Assembly: GCA_022425565.1 (NCBI GenBank)
Contig: JAKMFG010000165.1
Span: 1-16,310 of the forward strand
DNA length: 16,310 bases
Reading direction: 5' to 3'
Origin: Alphaproteobacteria bacterium
GTDB lineage: Bacteria; Pseudomonadota; Alphaproteobacteria; Puniceispirillales; Puniceispirillaceae
Shown piece after piece: positions 8,400 to 16,179 of this stretch (the stretch's first letter is position 1; each line of letters starts with the position of its first letter). A program made the position numbers and the translations under genes. A model generated the notes under the pieces. It saw only the letters and a program-made list of their open reading frames with translations, was not told the DNA's origin and did no database searches.

Positions 8400-9641
8400 T
8401 CAGACGGATGTGATGACGCCTGTTTCTGCCAGCCGGTCGAGTTCCGCACCATCAAGGTCGAGTATCTCGGCAAGTACCTCGCGGCTGTGTGCGCCAAGGC
8501 GTGGCGGCGGCAGGTCCGCGCGTGTCGGTGTCTGTGACAGTCGCAGGGGGCTGGCCACCGTCGGGATGCTGCCATTGAGGTCGTCCGGGATCGAGGCGGG
8601 AAGGCCGCGGTGAACAGCCTGTGGCTCGGCAAGCACCGAATCGATGTTGTTGATCGGTCCGGCCGGAACGCCGGCCGCGGCGAGCTGGTCGAGCCACCAC
8701 CCGGTCGTGTGGTTCGCCATGGCGGCCTCGACATGCGGCAGCAGGGCTGTGCGGTTCGTCACCCGCGCCTTGTTGGTGACGTAGTCCGGGTCGTCGGCAA
8801 AACCGTTCAGTCCGGCGATGTCGCAGAATTTGCGGAATTGTGAATCATTGCCGACGGCGAGGATGATATGCCCGTCGGCGGTGGCGAAGGCCTGATAGGG
8901 AACGATGTTCGGGTGCGCGTTGCCAAGGCGCCCGGGTGCAGCACCGCTGACCATGTAATTCAGTGCCTGGTTGGCGAGGCTGGCGACGCTGACATCGAAC
9001 AGGCTCATATCGATATGCTGGCCGGTGCCGGTGCGCGCCGCATGCATGACAGCGGCAAGTATGGCGGTGGCGGCATTGGTGCCGGTCAGGACATCGACAA
9101 GGGCAACGCCGACCTTCATCGGCATCCCGTCGGCCTCTCCGGTAACGCTCATCAGCCCGCCCATGCCCTGGATCATGAAATCATATCCGGCGCGGTGCGC
9201 ATCCGGTCCGTTCTGGCCGAATCCGGTGATCGAGCAATAGACGAGTTTCGGATTGACCGCGCGAAGCGAGTCATAGTCGAGACCGTATTTCGCCAGCCCA
9301 CCGACCTTGAAATTCTCGACAAGGACATCGCTTTCGGCGGCCAGGCGGCGCAGGATCGCAGCACCCTCGGGCGAGGTGATGTCGATGGCAAGCGAGCGCT
9401 TGTTTCGGTTGACCGAACAGAAATAGGCGGACCGGGCGGCCGCGTCTGTATCGGCGTCGCCTGTCATGTCGTCGACGAAGGGCGGTCCCCAGCCACGTGT
9501 GTCGTCGCCGGTGCGCGGGCGTTCAACCTTGATGATGTCGGCACCAAGGTCACCCAGCATCTGGGTGGCCCATGGGCCGGCGAGAATTCGTGACAGGTCA
9601 AGCACCCGAAGGTGCGACAGCGCCGACCCGGTGCTGGTCAT
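8400..9641 (-). CDS. CaiB/BaiF-family CoA-transferase, probable succinyl-CoA:glutarate CoA-transferase
   Basis: Class III CoA-transferase of 413 residues. It carries the N-terminal LRVLDLSRILAGPW (11-24), the nucleotide fold KVERPRTGDDTRGWGPPF, ENFKVGGLAKYGLDY (109-123) and the family core GYDFMIQGMGGLMSVTG (152-168), where Asp154 is the expected catalytic residue that forms the acyl-CoA anhydride and thioester. Its upstream partner is gcdH, separated by 4 bases, so the likely job is loading glutarate with CoA from succinyl-CoA, as in human SUGCT, to feed glutaryl-CoA dehydrogenase. The ATG at 9641 follows the gcdH stop and gives the usual family N-terminus; the frame is open to 9686, but that would overlap gcdH. 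Other dicarboxylate acceptors are possible. Confidence 0.88.
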   Translation of the reverse strand: MTSTGSALSHLRVLDLSRILAGPWATQMLGDLGADIIKVERPRTGDDTRGWGPPFVDDMTGDADTDAAARSAYFCSVNRNKRSLAIDITSPEGAAILRRLAAESDVLVENFKVGGLAKYGLDYDSLRAVNPKLVYCSITGFGQNGPDAHRAGYDFMIQGMGGLMSVTGEADGMPMKVGVALVDVLTGTNAATAILAAVMHAARTGTGQHIDMSLFDVSVASLANQALNYMVSGAAPGRLGNAHPNIVPYQAFATADGHIILAVGNDSQFRKFCDIAGLNGFADDPDYVTNKARVTNRTALLPHVEAAMANHTTGWWLDQLAAAGVPAGPINNIDSVLAEPQAVHRGLPASIPDDLNGSIPTVASPLRLSQTPTRADLPPPRLGAHSREVLAEILDLDGAELDRLAETGVITSV

Positions 9642-9645
9642 CAGG

Positions 9646-10851
9646 TCAGCCAGTAAATGCCTGGAGCCCGGTGATCGCCCGGCCAAGGATCAGCGCATGC
9701 ACATCATGCGTGCCTTCGTAGGTGTTCACCGTCTCGAGATTCATCATGTGGCGCATGACGTGATATTCCTCGGCAATGCCGTTGCCGCCATGCATGTCGC
9801 GTGCGGCACGGGCGATGTCGAGTGCCTTGCCACAGCTGTTGCGCTTGATCAGCGAGATGTTCTCCGGCGGGCAGTTGCCCTCGTCGAGAAGGCGGCCGAC
9901 ACGAAGGCATGACTGCAGCCCGATATTGATCTCGGTATGCATGTTGGCAAGTTTCAGCTGGATCAGCTGGTTGCCGGCAAGCGGCCGGTTGAACTGCTTG
10001 CGGTCGAGCGTGTAGGTACGTGCCGCGTCATAGCAGAATTGCGCGGCGCCGAGCGTGCCCCAGGCAATGCCAAAGCGCGCTTTGTTCAGGCAGGAAAACG
10101 GACCCTTCAGACCGGACACATCGGGAAGGATGTTGCCGGCCGGCACGAAGGCATTGTCCATCTGGATCGAACCGGTGACCGACGCGCGAAGCGACAGCTT
10201 GCCCTCGATCTTCGGGGTGGTGAAACCGCTGCCGGCATTCTCGCGCTCGATGATGAAGCCGCGGATCACGCCGTCCAGCTTGGCCCATACAATCGCAATA
10301 TCGGCGATCGGCGCGTTGGAAATCCACATTTTCGCGCCACTCAGGTGATAGCCGCCATCGGTCTCGACAGCCTTGGTCACCATGCCGCCGGGATCAGAGC
10401 CGTAGTCGGGTTCTGTCAGGCCGAAACAGCCAATCATCTCGCCGGTGGCAAGACGCGGCAGGAAGCGCTGCTTCTGCTCTTCAGTGCCGAAGGCATCGAT
10501 CGGGTGCATCACCAGCGAAGACTGGACGGACATCGCCGACCGGTAGCCGGAATCCACCGCCTCAATTTCGTAAGCCGCAAGGCCATAGGCCACATGGTTG
10601 ACGCCGGCGCCGCCATATTCTTCGGAAATGGTCGGACCGAGAAGGCCGAGTTCACCCATCTGGCGCATGACATCGGGGTCAAAAGATTCGTCCCGGAAAT
10701 CGGCAATCACCCGCGGCAGCAGAACGTCACGCGAAAAGGCGCGCGCGGTGTCGCGGACCATGCGCTCGTCATCGCTGAGTTGCTGATCAAGGAACAGCGG
10801 GTCTTCCCATGAGAACACCGGCTTTGAAGTCTTCGTGACCACGCCTTCCAT
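9646..10851 (-). CDS. gcdH: Glutaryl-CoA dehydrogenase
   Basis: Acyl-CoA dehydrogenase of 401 residues that oxidises and decarboxylates glutaryl-CoA to crotonyl-CoA plus CO2, donating electrons to ETF; used in lysine and glutarate catabolism. It is close to the human enzyme along its whole length: F.WEDPL..D.QL (13-25), [19 protein letters not shown] (99-117) with the substrate-carboxylate Arg104, [12 protein letters not shown] (143-154), ISNAPIADI, the segment around [18 protein letters not shown] (336-353), and the catalytic Glu379 in NTYEGTHD. These features separate it from short- and medium-chain acyl-CoA dehydrogenases. The start at 10851 gives the expected short lead, with AAAGG about 10 bases upstream. 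It is read from a promoter at about 10893 and followed 4 bases later by the CoA-transferase. Confidence 0.95.
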   Translation of the reverse strand: MEGVVTKTSKPVFSWEDPLFLDQQLSDDERMVRDTARAFSRDVLLPRVIADFRDESFDPDVMRQMGELGLLGPTISEEYGGAGVNHVAYGLAAYEIEAVDSGYRSAMSVQSSLVMHPIDAFGTEEQKQRFLPRLATGEMIGCFGLTEPDYGSDPGGMVTKAVETDGGYHLSGAKMWISNAPIADIAIVWAKLDGVIRGFIIERENAGSGFTTPKIEGKLSLRASVTGSIQMDNAFVPAGNILPDVSGLKGPFSCLNKARFGIAWGTLGAAQFCYDAARTYTLDRKQFNRPLAGNQLIQLKLANMHTEINIGLQSCLRVGRLLDEGNCPPENISLIKRNSCGKALDIARAARDMHGGNGIAEEYHVMRHMMNLETVNTYEGTHDVHALILGRAITGLQAFTG

Positions 10852-10887
10852 GGTTCGTCTACCTTTCGAAATTCAAATGATGATGGC

Positions 10888-10893
10888 ATTATA
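10888..10893 (-). promoter_or_regulatory. Putative -10 element of the gcdH operon
   Basis: On the minus strand the sequence reads TATAAT, a perfect sigma-70 -10 box, 36 bases before the gcdH ATG, giving a 5' leader of roughly 30 bases. The expected -35 position is C-rich (ACCCCC), so the promoter may rely on an activator or on contacts other than a -35 box. Confidence 0.5.
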
Positions 10894-11009
10894 GCTGAAA
10901 AGCAGCGCCGGGGGGTAGTCCCTGCGACAAACAATGCCTCCAGCAAGGTCCTGCTGTAGCTGGCCGACACCTTATTAGGCATATTTTGCCGCGCCTTGTG
11001 TGGAGAATA

Positions 11010-11038
11010 TTGTGTTTTGGGCCTCGTGAGCCTATTTT
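11010..11038 (+). promoter_or_regulatory. Putative rpe promoter
   Basis: TTGTGT (11010-11015), a 17-base spacer and TATTTT (11033-11038) form an acceptable sigma-70 promoter in the divergent region between gcdH and rpe. Transcription would begin near 11045, leaving about 30 bases before the GTG start. Predicted by eye only. Confidence 0.4.
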
Positions 11039-11066
11039 CTGCCGACGCTCCGACCACCCGTTCAGC

Positions 11067-11071
11067 GGAGG
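11067..11071 (+). promoter_or_regulatory. Ribosome-binding site that sets the rpe start
   Basis: GGAGG ends 5 bases before the GTG at 11077 and 17 bases before the in-frame ATG at 11089, so the GTG is the better placed start. Confidence 0.7.
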
Positions 11072-11076
11072 CTCAT

Positions 11077-11745
11077 GTGGCCGACGATATGATTATCGCC
11101 CCTTCCATCCTCGCATCGGATTTCTCGCGTCTTGCCGACGAAGTGTCGGCTGTTGACCGCGCCGGAGCAGACTGGATTCACCTTGATGTGATGGATGGCC
11201 ATTTTGTGCCGAACCTGACCTTTGGTCCGCCGGTGATCAAGGCGCTCCGCCATGTTACCGACAAGCTGTTCGATGCGCATCTGATGGTCTCCAACCCGGA
11301 CGCGCTGCTAGACGCCTACGCCGACGCCGGCGCCGAGATCATCACCGTCCATGCCGAGGCCTGCCCGCATCTCGACCGCACACTGTCGCGGATCCGCGAG
11401 CTTGGCTGCAAGGCCGGTGTATCGCTGAATCCGCACACGCCTGCGGATGTGCTGTGTCATGTGCTGGACAGGCTCGACCTGATCCTGGTGATGACGGTCA
11501 ATCCGGGGTTTGGCGGCCAGGCCTTTATCCCGGCGATGATCGACAAGATCGCGACACTGAAGGATATGATCGGCGCGCGCGACATCACCATCGAGGTTGA
11601 TGGCGGCATCACGACAGAGACCGCAGGCGCTGTCTTTGCCGCCGGCGCCACCGCACTTGTTGCCGGATCGGCCATTTTCAAGGGTGATGGCGAAGACGGG
11701 TACCGCGCCAATATCGAGGCCATTCGTGCCGCCGCGCGCGATTGA
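11077..11745 (+). CDS. rpe: Ribulose-phosphate 3-epimerase
   Basis: TIM-barrel metalloenzyme that interconverts ribulose 5-phosphate and xylulose 5-phosphate in the pentose phosphate (and, where present, Calvin) pathway; cytosolic. From the GTG at 11077 it has 222 residues, the family norm. Metal and acid/base residues are in place: Ser10 in APSIL, His35 and Asp37 in [14 protein letters not shown], His68 in DAHLM, and Asp175 in IEVDGGI. The phosphate-binding region is GGQAF to GSAIF (GFGGQ at 144-148; AGSAIF at 196-201). The frame is open to an upstream ATG at 10996, but that overlaps the putative promoter and gives an extension foreign to the family; an ATG at 11089 is a shorter alternative. 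It diverges from gcdH; the next gene lies 37 bases downstream in the same direction. Confidence 0.95.
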   Translation: MADDMIIAPSILASDFSRLADEVSAVDRAGADWIHLDVMDGHFVPNLTFGPPVIKALRHVTDKLFDAHLMVSNPDALLDAYADAGAEIITVHAEACPHLDRTLSRIRELGCKAGVSLNPHTPADVLCHVLDRLDLILVMTVNPGFGGQAFIPAMIDKIATLKDMIGARDITIEVDGGITTETAGAVFAAGATALVAGSAIFKGDGEDGYRANIEAIRAAARD

Positions 11746-11782
11746 AATTTATTAGAAAATGATAACGGGAAAGACAGGCTGA

Positions 11783-12763
11783 ATGGGCAAGCTGATCGAG
11801 GGCCAATGGTCCAGCGAATGGTATGACACGAAAGCAAGCGGTGGCCATTTCGTTCGTGACAATGCGAAATTCCGCCACTGGATCACCGCCGATGGCAGCG
11901 CCGGCCCGTCAGGTGATGCAGGCTTCGCTGCGGAAAGCGGGCGTTATCACCTTTATGTCTCATATGCCTGCCCGTGGGCGCACCGCACGCTGATTTTCCG
12001 CGAGCTGAAAGGGCTGGCTGACCATATCTCGGTTTCGGTTGTGCATCCGCTGATGCTGGAAAGCGGCTGGACGTTCGATCGTGACGAGCATGGCGCCGGC
12101 GGCGATGATCTGTTCAGCAGCGATTTCATGTACCAGATCTATACGCGCAGCAACCCGACCGCGACCGGGCGGGTAACAGTGCCCGTCCTGTGGGACAAAC
12201 AGACGGGCCAGATCGTCTCCAATGAATCCTCCGAGATCATCCGCATGTTCAATTCGGCCTTTGACGGGCTGACCGGCAATCATGAAGATTACTGGCCGGA
12301 AGAGATGCGCGATGCCATCGAAGAGGTGAATGACGACATCTATCCGCATATCAACAACGGCGTCTATCGCAGCGGCTTTGCCACGACACCAGATGCCTAT
12401 GAGGAATCGGTAACAAAGCTGTTCGCGGCGCTCGACCGGATGGAAGAGCGGCTGTCGACCCGCCGCTATCTGATGGGTGACCGGATTACCGAGGCCGACT
12501 GGCGTCTGTTCACGACCCTGATCCGGTTCGATGCGGTCTATGTCGGCCATTTCAAATGCAACATCCGGCGGATCGATGACTTTCCGCATTTGTCCGGCTA
12601 TATGCGCGAGCTCTATCAAATGCCGGGCATCGCCGCGACTGTGGTCATGCCGCATATCAAGGGGCATTACTACGCAAGCCACCGCACGATCAATCCCACG
12701 GGTATCGTGCCGGTCGGTCCAGACCTCGACTTCGACGCACCGCACGGGCGCGGGAATCTCTAG
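11783..12763 (+). CDS. yqjG: Glutathionyl-hydroquinone reductase (Xi-class glutathione S-transferase)
   Basis: Cytosolic enzyme that uses glutathione to reduce glutathionyl-hydroquinones, returning quinone adducts to hydroquinones. The 326 residues match E. coli YqjG (about 328). The thioredoxin-like N-terminal domain carries the Xi-class Cys63 in YACPWAHRTL (61-70) rather than the Ser or Tyr of other GST classes, followed by VSVVHPLM and SNESSEIIRMFN (about 146-157), which form the glutathione site. The helical C-terminal domain includes INNGVYRSGFATT and ADWRLFTTLIRFDAVYVGHFKCN, both typical of this class. It starts 37 bases after rpe without a clear Shine-Dalgarno sequence. Its TAG stop overlaps the stop of the convergent trhO in a CTAG. 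It is a further glutathione-using gene in this window beside frmA and fghA, though not in the same unit. Confidence 0.93.
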   Translation: MGKLIEGQWSSEWYDTKASGGHFVRDNAKFRHWITADGSAGPSGDAGFAAESGRYHLYVSYACPWAHRTLIFRELKGLADHISVSVVHPLMLESGWTFDRDEHGAGGDDLFSSDFMYQIYTRSNPTATGRVTVPVLWDKQTGQIVSNESSEIIRMFNSAFDGLTGNHEDYWPEEMRDAIEEVNDDIYPHINNGVYRSGFATTPDAYEESVTKLFAALDRMEERLSTRRYLMGDRITEADWRLFTTLIRFDAVYVGHFKCNIRRIDDFPHLSGYMRELYQMPGIAATVVMPHIKGHYYASHRTINPTGIVPVGPDLDFDAPHGRGNL

Positions 12764-13764
12764 AGGTCCTGTTTGCCGCTGGCCTGCTTGTGCGGGTCGC
12801 GTCCCAGATGCTCTTCACCGCGCGCCCTGGCAAGGGTGATCTGCTTCTGCCGTTCGGCAAAGCGCGAGCGGCTGCCGTCATCGCGGCTGTCGATGCAATG
12901 GTGGCAGCTGACGCCGGCCACATAGGCGGTATGTTCACGGTCGGCATCGGACAATGGCATGCGGCAGGCATGGCACATGTCATAGGCACCAGGCTGCAAC
13001 GCGTGGTCGACCGCCACCCGCCCGTCAAAGACAAAGCACTCCCCCTGCCAGCGGCTGTCCGCCTGCGGCACATCCTCGAGGTATTTCAGGATGCCACCCT
13101 TCAGGTGATAGACCTCGTCGAACCCCATATCCTGCATCAGCGCGCTGGCTTTCTCGCAGCGGATGCCGCCGGTGCAGAACATGGCCAGCTTCTTCGGCCG
13201 GTCCGGATTGGCCACCAGCTGTGCGGCCCATTCGGGAAATTCGCGAAAGCTGTCGGTCTGCGGATCGACCGCGCCATCAAAGGTGCCGATCGCGGTTTCA
13301 TAGGCGTTGCGGGTGTCGATCACCATCACATCCGGATCGTCGACCAGGCTGTTCCAGTCGCGCGGCTCGACATAGGTGCCGGTGGATCTTGCCGGGCTGA
13401 TCTCGGGCCGGCCCATGGTGACGATCTCGCGTTTCAGCCTGACTTTCATCCTCAGGAAGGCCTGATCAGGCGCGGCAGAGAATTTGAGCGACAGCCCGTC
13501 AAGGCGCGGCTCTGCCTCAATCCAGTCGAGGACACGGCCCATGCCGTCGGAAGGCGCGCAGATGGTGCCGTTGATGCCTTCTTCGGCAAGTAGCAGCGTT
13601 CCGCGCACGCCGTTGGCCTCGCACAGTGCCTGAAGAACAGGCTGCCATTCGCGATAGTCGGGAAGGTCGACGAACTTGTAGAGCGCGGCAATAACGAACA
13701 CGTCATCCTCGGCTGTTTCAAGCCGCTGAAGTGCATCATCCATCATGGTCCGAAGCTGACCCAT
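12760..13764 (-). CDS. trhO: tRNA uridine(34) hydroxylase TrhO (rhodanese-domain protein)
   Basis: Hydroxylates uridine 34 at C5 in a set of tRNAs (ho5U34), the first step to cmo5U-type wobble modifications; formerly YceA. With the ATG at 13764 it has 334 residues. The N-terminal domain has FVDLPDYREWQPVL and LLAEEGINGTI (about 58-69), both family markers. The rhodanese domain runs from about VIDTRNAYE (149-157) to the active loop CTGGIRCEKAS, with catalytic Cys197 and conserved Cys203. A C-terminal CxxC pair (Cys264/267 and Cys287/290) probably binds zinc. Upstream codons are in frame to 13848, but the extension is Arg-rich, overlaps the divergent promoter region and is absent from the family; the sequence GGGACGGGAT precedes the chosen ATG. 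ATGs at 13746 and 13743 are alternatives. Confidence 0.92.
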   Translation of the reverse strand: MGQLRTMMDDALQRLETAEDDVFVIAALYKFVDLPDYREWQPVLQALCEANGVRGTLLLAEEGINGTICAPSDGMGRVLDWIEAEPRLDGLSLKFSAAPDQAFLRMKVRLKREIVTMGRPEISPARSTGTYVEPRDWNSLVDDPDVMVIDTRNAYETAIGTFDGAVDPQTDSFREFPEWAAQLVANPDRPKKLAMFCTGGIRCEKASALMQDMGFDEVYHLKGGILKYLEDVPQADSRWQGECFVFDGRVAVDHALQPGAYDMCHACRMPLSDADREHTAYVAGVSCHHCIDSRDDGSRSRFAERQKQITLARARGEEHLGRDPHKQASGKQDL

Positions 13765-13851
13765 ATCCCGTCCCGTTTCTTGGCCCCGTCTGTTCGCTCG
13801 CGACGGCCGGACGGTAACACTGGAAAGCCGTAATTCCAAGCATGGCACTGC

Positions 13852-13880
13852 TTGTGGTGTCCTGTCGGCAAGGTTACAGT
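13852..13880 (+). promoter_or_regulatory. Putative promoter of the dioxygenase gene
   Basis: TTGTGG (13852-13857), a 17-base spacer and TACAGT (13875-13880) resemble a sigma-70 promoter; transcription would start near 13887, just before the ribosome site. It would rule out the upstream ATG at 13842 as a start. Predicted by eye. Confidence 0.4.
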
Positions 13881-13893
13881 CTGGATGATGAAC

Positions 13894-13898
13894 GGAGG
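13894..13898 (+). promoter_or_regulatory. Ribosome-binding site that sets the dioxygenase start
   Basis: GGAGG lies 6 bases before the ATG at 13905. The in-frame ATG at 13842 has no comparable site. Confidence 0.75.
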
Positions 13899-13904
13899 CC
13901 TGCC

Positions 13905-15008
13905 ATGCTGAAAAACCTTGTCCTTGGTGACGATATGCTGACCCTGTCGATCAATGAGGGGGCGGCGACCGGATTCGACTATTTCTGGCTTCGCGACAAT
14001 GCGCGCGATCCGGAGAGTTTTGATTCGCGGAGTCACCAACGCGAGCTCTTTACCGCCGCTATAGACCCGATGATCAGGCCGAAGGCTGCCCGTCTCAGCG
14101 ACGATGGCGCTGCCCTGATCCTAGACTGGCCAGACCTGAACATCGAAGCACATTACGAGGCCGGCTTTCTTGACGGTTTCAGCAGCGCCGGCGATCCGAT
14201 GCGGCTGCCGGAAGCTGCGCCATGGGACGGCCCTGGCATCGATCCTGATGCGGTGCGCCTTCCCTATGCCACCCTGTCGGGGAATGCAGGCGTCACACCT
14301 CTGCTCGAAACCATGCTTGCCCACGGCTTTGCCGTTCTGACCGACTGCCCGCGCGATCTGACCGCAGTGCAGACGGTGGCTGATTCCATCGGCTATGTCC
14401 GGCAGACAATTTTCGGCGGGTTGTTCGAGTTCGAGGCGAACGAGAACATGGCTGATTCCGCCTACACGCCGAAGGAGCTGCGCCCCCATACCGACGGCAC
14501 CTACAGCCATGATGCGCCAGGCGTTCAGCTATTGCTGTGTGTCAGCTATGAGGCCGAGGGTGGTGAATCGATCATGGTCGATGGTGCGCGCATTGCCGAA
14601 AGGCTGGCTGCCGAGCAGCCGCAGGTCCATGCCGACCTCGCACGCATCGGTGTGACCGGCATCTACAAGGGTGATGGTGTGGTGCTTCGTGCGCGGCGGC
14701 CGATCCTGCGTCATGACGAGACAGGCAGGCTGGCGCAGGTCAGCTTCAACAATTACGACCGCGATACGGTGCGCCTTGCCGATGATGACATGCGCGCGCT
14801 TTATGCCGGCATTCGGGCATTTGACAGCATGGCGAACGAGCCGGAGATGCAGTGGCGTTACACGCTGGAGCCGGGCGACATGCTGGTGTTCGACAACTGG
14901 CGCGTGCTTCACGGACGCGGTGCCTTCCGCGGCAAGCGCAAGATGGCGGGCGCCTATATCAACCGCGAGGATTTCGAGAGCGCAGTGCGCGCCAACGGGC
15001 TTGCCTGA
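13905..15008 (+). CDS. Gamma-butyrobetaine/trimethyllysine dioxygenase-like 2-oxoglutarate oxygenase
   Basis: Fe(II)/2-oxoglutarate oxygenase of 367 residues in the GBBH/TMLH branch of the TauD superfamily. The N-terminal subdomain has FWLRDNARDP (27-36), the counterpart of WLRDNCPC in gamma-butyrobetaine dioxygenase, but all three zinc-binding cysteines are replaced (Ala, Asp, Ser positions); the histidine ligand appears kept as His83. The jelly-roll core has His195 and Asp197 in PHTDGTY, GVQLLLC, distal His336 in NWRVLHGRGAF and the 2-oxoglutarate Arg345. Tyr187 and Tyr200 sit where the trimethylammonium cage lies in relatives. FNNYDRD (281-287) and the SHQREL segment (43-48) lean towards trimethyllysine dioxygenase. 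The exact substrate is not settled; a quaternary amine would fit BetA in the same window. It converges on the FAD monooxygenase with 5 bases between stops. Confidence 0.82.
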   Translation: MLKNLVLGDDMLTLSINEGAATGFDYFWLRDNARDPESFDSRSHQRELFTAAIDPMIRPKAARLSDDGAALILDWPDLNIEAHYEAGFLDGFSSAGDPMRLPEAAPWDGPGIDPDAVRLPYATLSGNAGVTPLLETMLAHGFAVLTDCPRDLTAVQTVADSIGYVRQTIFGGLFEFEANENMADSAYTPKELRPHTDGTYSHDAPGVQLLLCVSYEAEGGESIMVDGARIAERLAAEQPQVHADLARIGVTGIYKGDGVVLRARRPILRHDETGRLAQVSFNNYDRDTVRLADDDMRALYAGIRAFDSMANEPEMQWRYTLEPGDMLVFDNWRVLHGRGAFRGKRKMAGAYINREDFESAVRANGLA

Positions 15009-15023
15009 TCCGGTCAGGCAAGC
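14999..15023. terminator. Perfect palindrome holding both convergent stop codons
   Basis: GCTTGCCTGA (14999-15008) and TCAGGCAAGC (15014-15023) form a perfect 10-bp stem with a 5-base loop TCCGG. The TGA of the dioxygenase is the end of the left arm, and the TGA of the minus-strand monooxygenase is the end of the other, so both genes finish with the same nine bases encoding Leu-Ala-stop. It lacks a T tract on either side, so a bidirectional hairpin terminator or 3'-end stabiliser is likely but not certain. Confidence 0.6.
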
Positions 15024-16126
15024 GAAGGGTCGGCGGACCAGACTTCGGCCAGCCAGTTCTGCATCAGCCGCGGCCCGCCCGCATTCAGAACCATGTCGCG
15101 AAGATGCGCCGCCGGACCCGACAGCCCCATGATCCGGCCAGAAATATCGGCCTTTTGCACGATCCGTGACACCGCTGCGGCGCGTTCTCGCGCATAGAGC
15201 GTGAAGGCAGCTTCGATGTCGTCTTCATGGCCGAGATGCCGACCAAGACAGGCGGCGTCCTGAAGCCCCTGGCCGGCCCCCTGGGCCAGATGTGGCGGCA
15301 TGCTGTGTGCGGCGTCACCTGCGAGCACCACATGCCCACGCCGCCAGCACCCTGCCGTCGCAGCAACGGGAAGCGCGGTGCGTGCCCAATCGATCTGGCC
15401 ATCAACCAGCGCTGCTAGCGGGGAAGACGCGCCGAACAGGCGGGCCTGCCATCCGTCGCCGGTGCGCGCGGCCGGAAGTGTGACCACAAGATTCACCATC
15501 TCGCCGATCGGGTAATGGACGACATGGACACCGCGGCCAAGCCACAGATTGCTTTCGGCAAGCGCGAAATGCGCCGGCATGTCCGCCAGTGGCAGAAGAG
15601 CCCGCATCGCCACTTTCTCGGCCGAGACACCGGCTGACCCGTTCGCCGTCACATGCCGCCGCCCGGGACCCTTGCCACCATCGGCGGCGATCAGCCCGTC
15701 ACATTTGTGGCTTGTACCTGCGGCTGTGATCAGAGTGACATGTCCATCATCCTGATGGATGTGGGCAACATCTTCGGCAATGCGGGTGACACGCCCGGTG
15801 CCGCCCAGCGCCTCCTCGACCAGCCCGGCGAGCGCGGCGCGGCCAAAACTGGCATAGGGGTCGTGCAACGGCAGGCGGATCAGGGTGGCGCCGCTGTCCA
15901 GCGCACGCACGGTGATGGTGTGAAGTCGTGTCGAGCAGGCTCGTGCCGCATCGCCAAGCCCAAGAGATTCCAGAGCGGCCCAGCCATTCGGGGCGATCTG
16001 CACGCCGCCTTTCAGGTTTGGCGTGGTGCTGCCGCCAAGCAGCGTGATGTCATGGCCGGCGCGTGCGGCTCCTAGCGCGGCGGCGATCCCGGCGATCCCC
16101 CCACCGCTGACTGCTAGTCCGGCCAT
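15014..16126 (-). CDS. FAD-dependent monooxygenase (salicylate hydroxylase-like)
   Basis: Flavoprotein monooxygenase of 370 residues in the p-hydroxybenzoate/salicylate hydroxylase superfamily, expected to hydroxylate an aromatic or similar substrate with NAD(P)H and O2. It has the dinucleotide fold VSGGGIAGIAAALGAARAGH (6-25), the DG motif GLIAADGGKG (144-153), and the FAD-pyrophosphate motif VLAGDAAHSMPPHLAQGAG (267-285). The acidic residue that normally ends beta-2 and holds the FAD ribose (VxVLER in relatives) is replaced: the sequence reads ITLLGGS (27-33). The ATG at 16126 is preceded by AGGAAACGGAG; in-frame codons continue to 16210, but that part runs through the terminator of the next gene. 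It is about 92 bases downstream of the aminotransferase on the same strand and has its own leader. The substrate is unknown. Confidence 0.85.
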   Translation of the reverse strand: MAGLAVSGGGIAGIAAALGAARAGHDITLLGGSTTPNLKGGVQIAPNGWAALESLGLGDAARACSTRLHTITVRALDSGATLIRLPLHDPYASFGRAALAGLVEEALGGTGRVTRIAEDVAHIHQDDGHVTLITAAGTSHKCDGLIAADGGKGPGRRHVTANGSAGVSAEKVAMRALLPLADMPAHFALAESNLWLGRGVHVVHYPIGEMVNLVVTLPAARTGDGWQARLFGASSPLAALVDGQIDWARTALPVAATAGCWRRGHVVLAGDAAHSMPPHLAQGAGQGLQDAACLGRHLGHEDDIEAAFTLYARERAAAVSRIVQKADISGRIMGLSGPAAHLRDMVLNAGGPRLMQNWLAEVWSADPSLA

Positions 16127-16155
16127 GATTGGCTGCTCCGTTTCCTGAACGAGGT

Positions 16156-16176
16156 TGCATGGCATCTGGCCATGCA
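16156..16176. promoter_or_regulatory. Inverted repeat upstream of the FAD monooxygenase
   Basis: TGCATGGC (16156-16163) and GCCATGCA (16169-16176) are perfect 8-bp inverted repeats with a 5-base centre ATCTG, 29 bases upstream of the monooxygenase ATG and just after the aminotransferase terminator. The size and position suit a dimeric repressor operator; a leader hairpin is the other reading. Confidence 0.45.
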
Positions 16177-16179
16177 GAC

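Noticed and set aside
9937..10812. Plus-strand open frame of 291 codons opposite gcdH
   Set aside because: gcdH is recognisable along its whole length; this frame has no family resemblance.
11960..13593. Open frames antisense to yqjG (11960-12745) and trhO (12790-13593)
   Set aside because: Both lie opposite genes with intact catalytic motifs and show no motif of their own.
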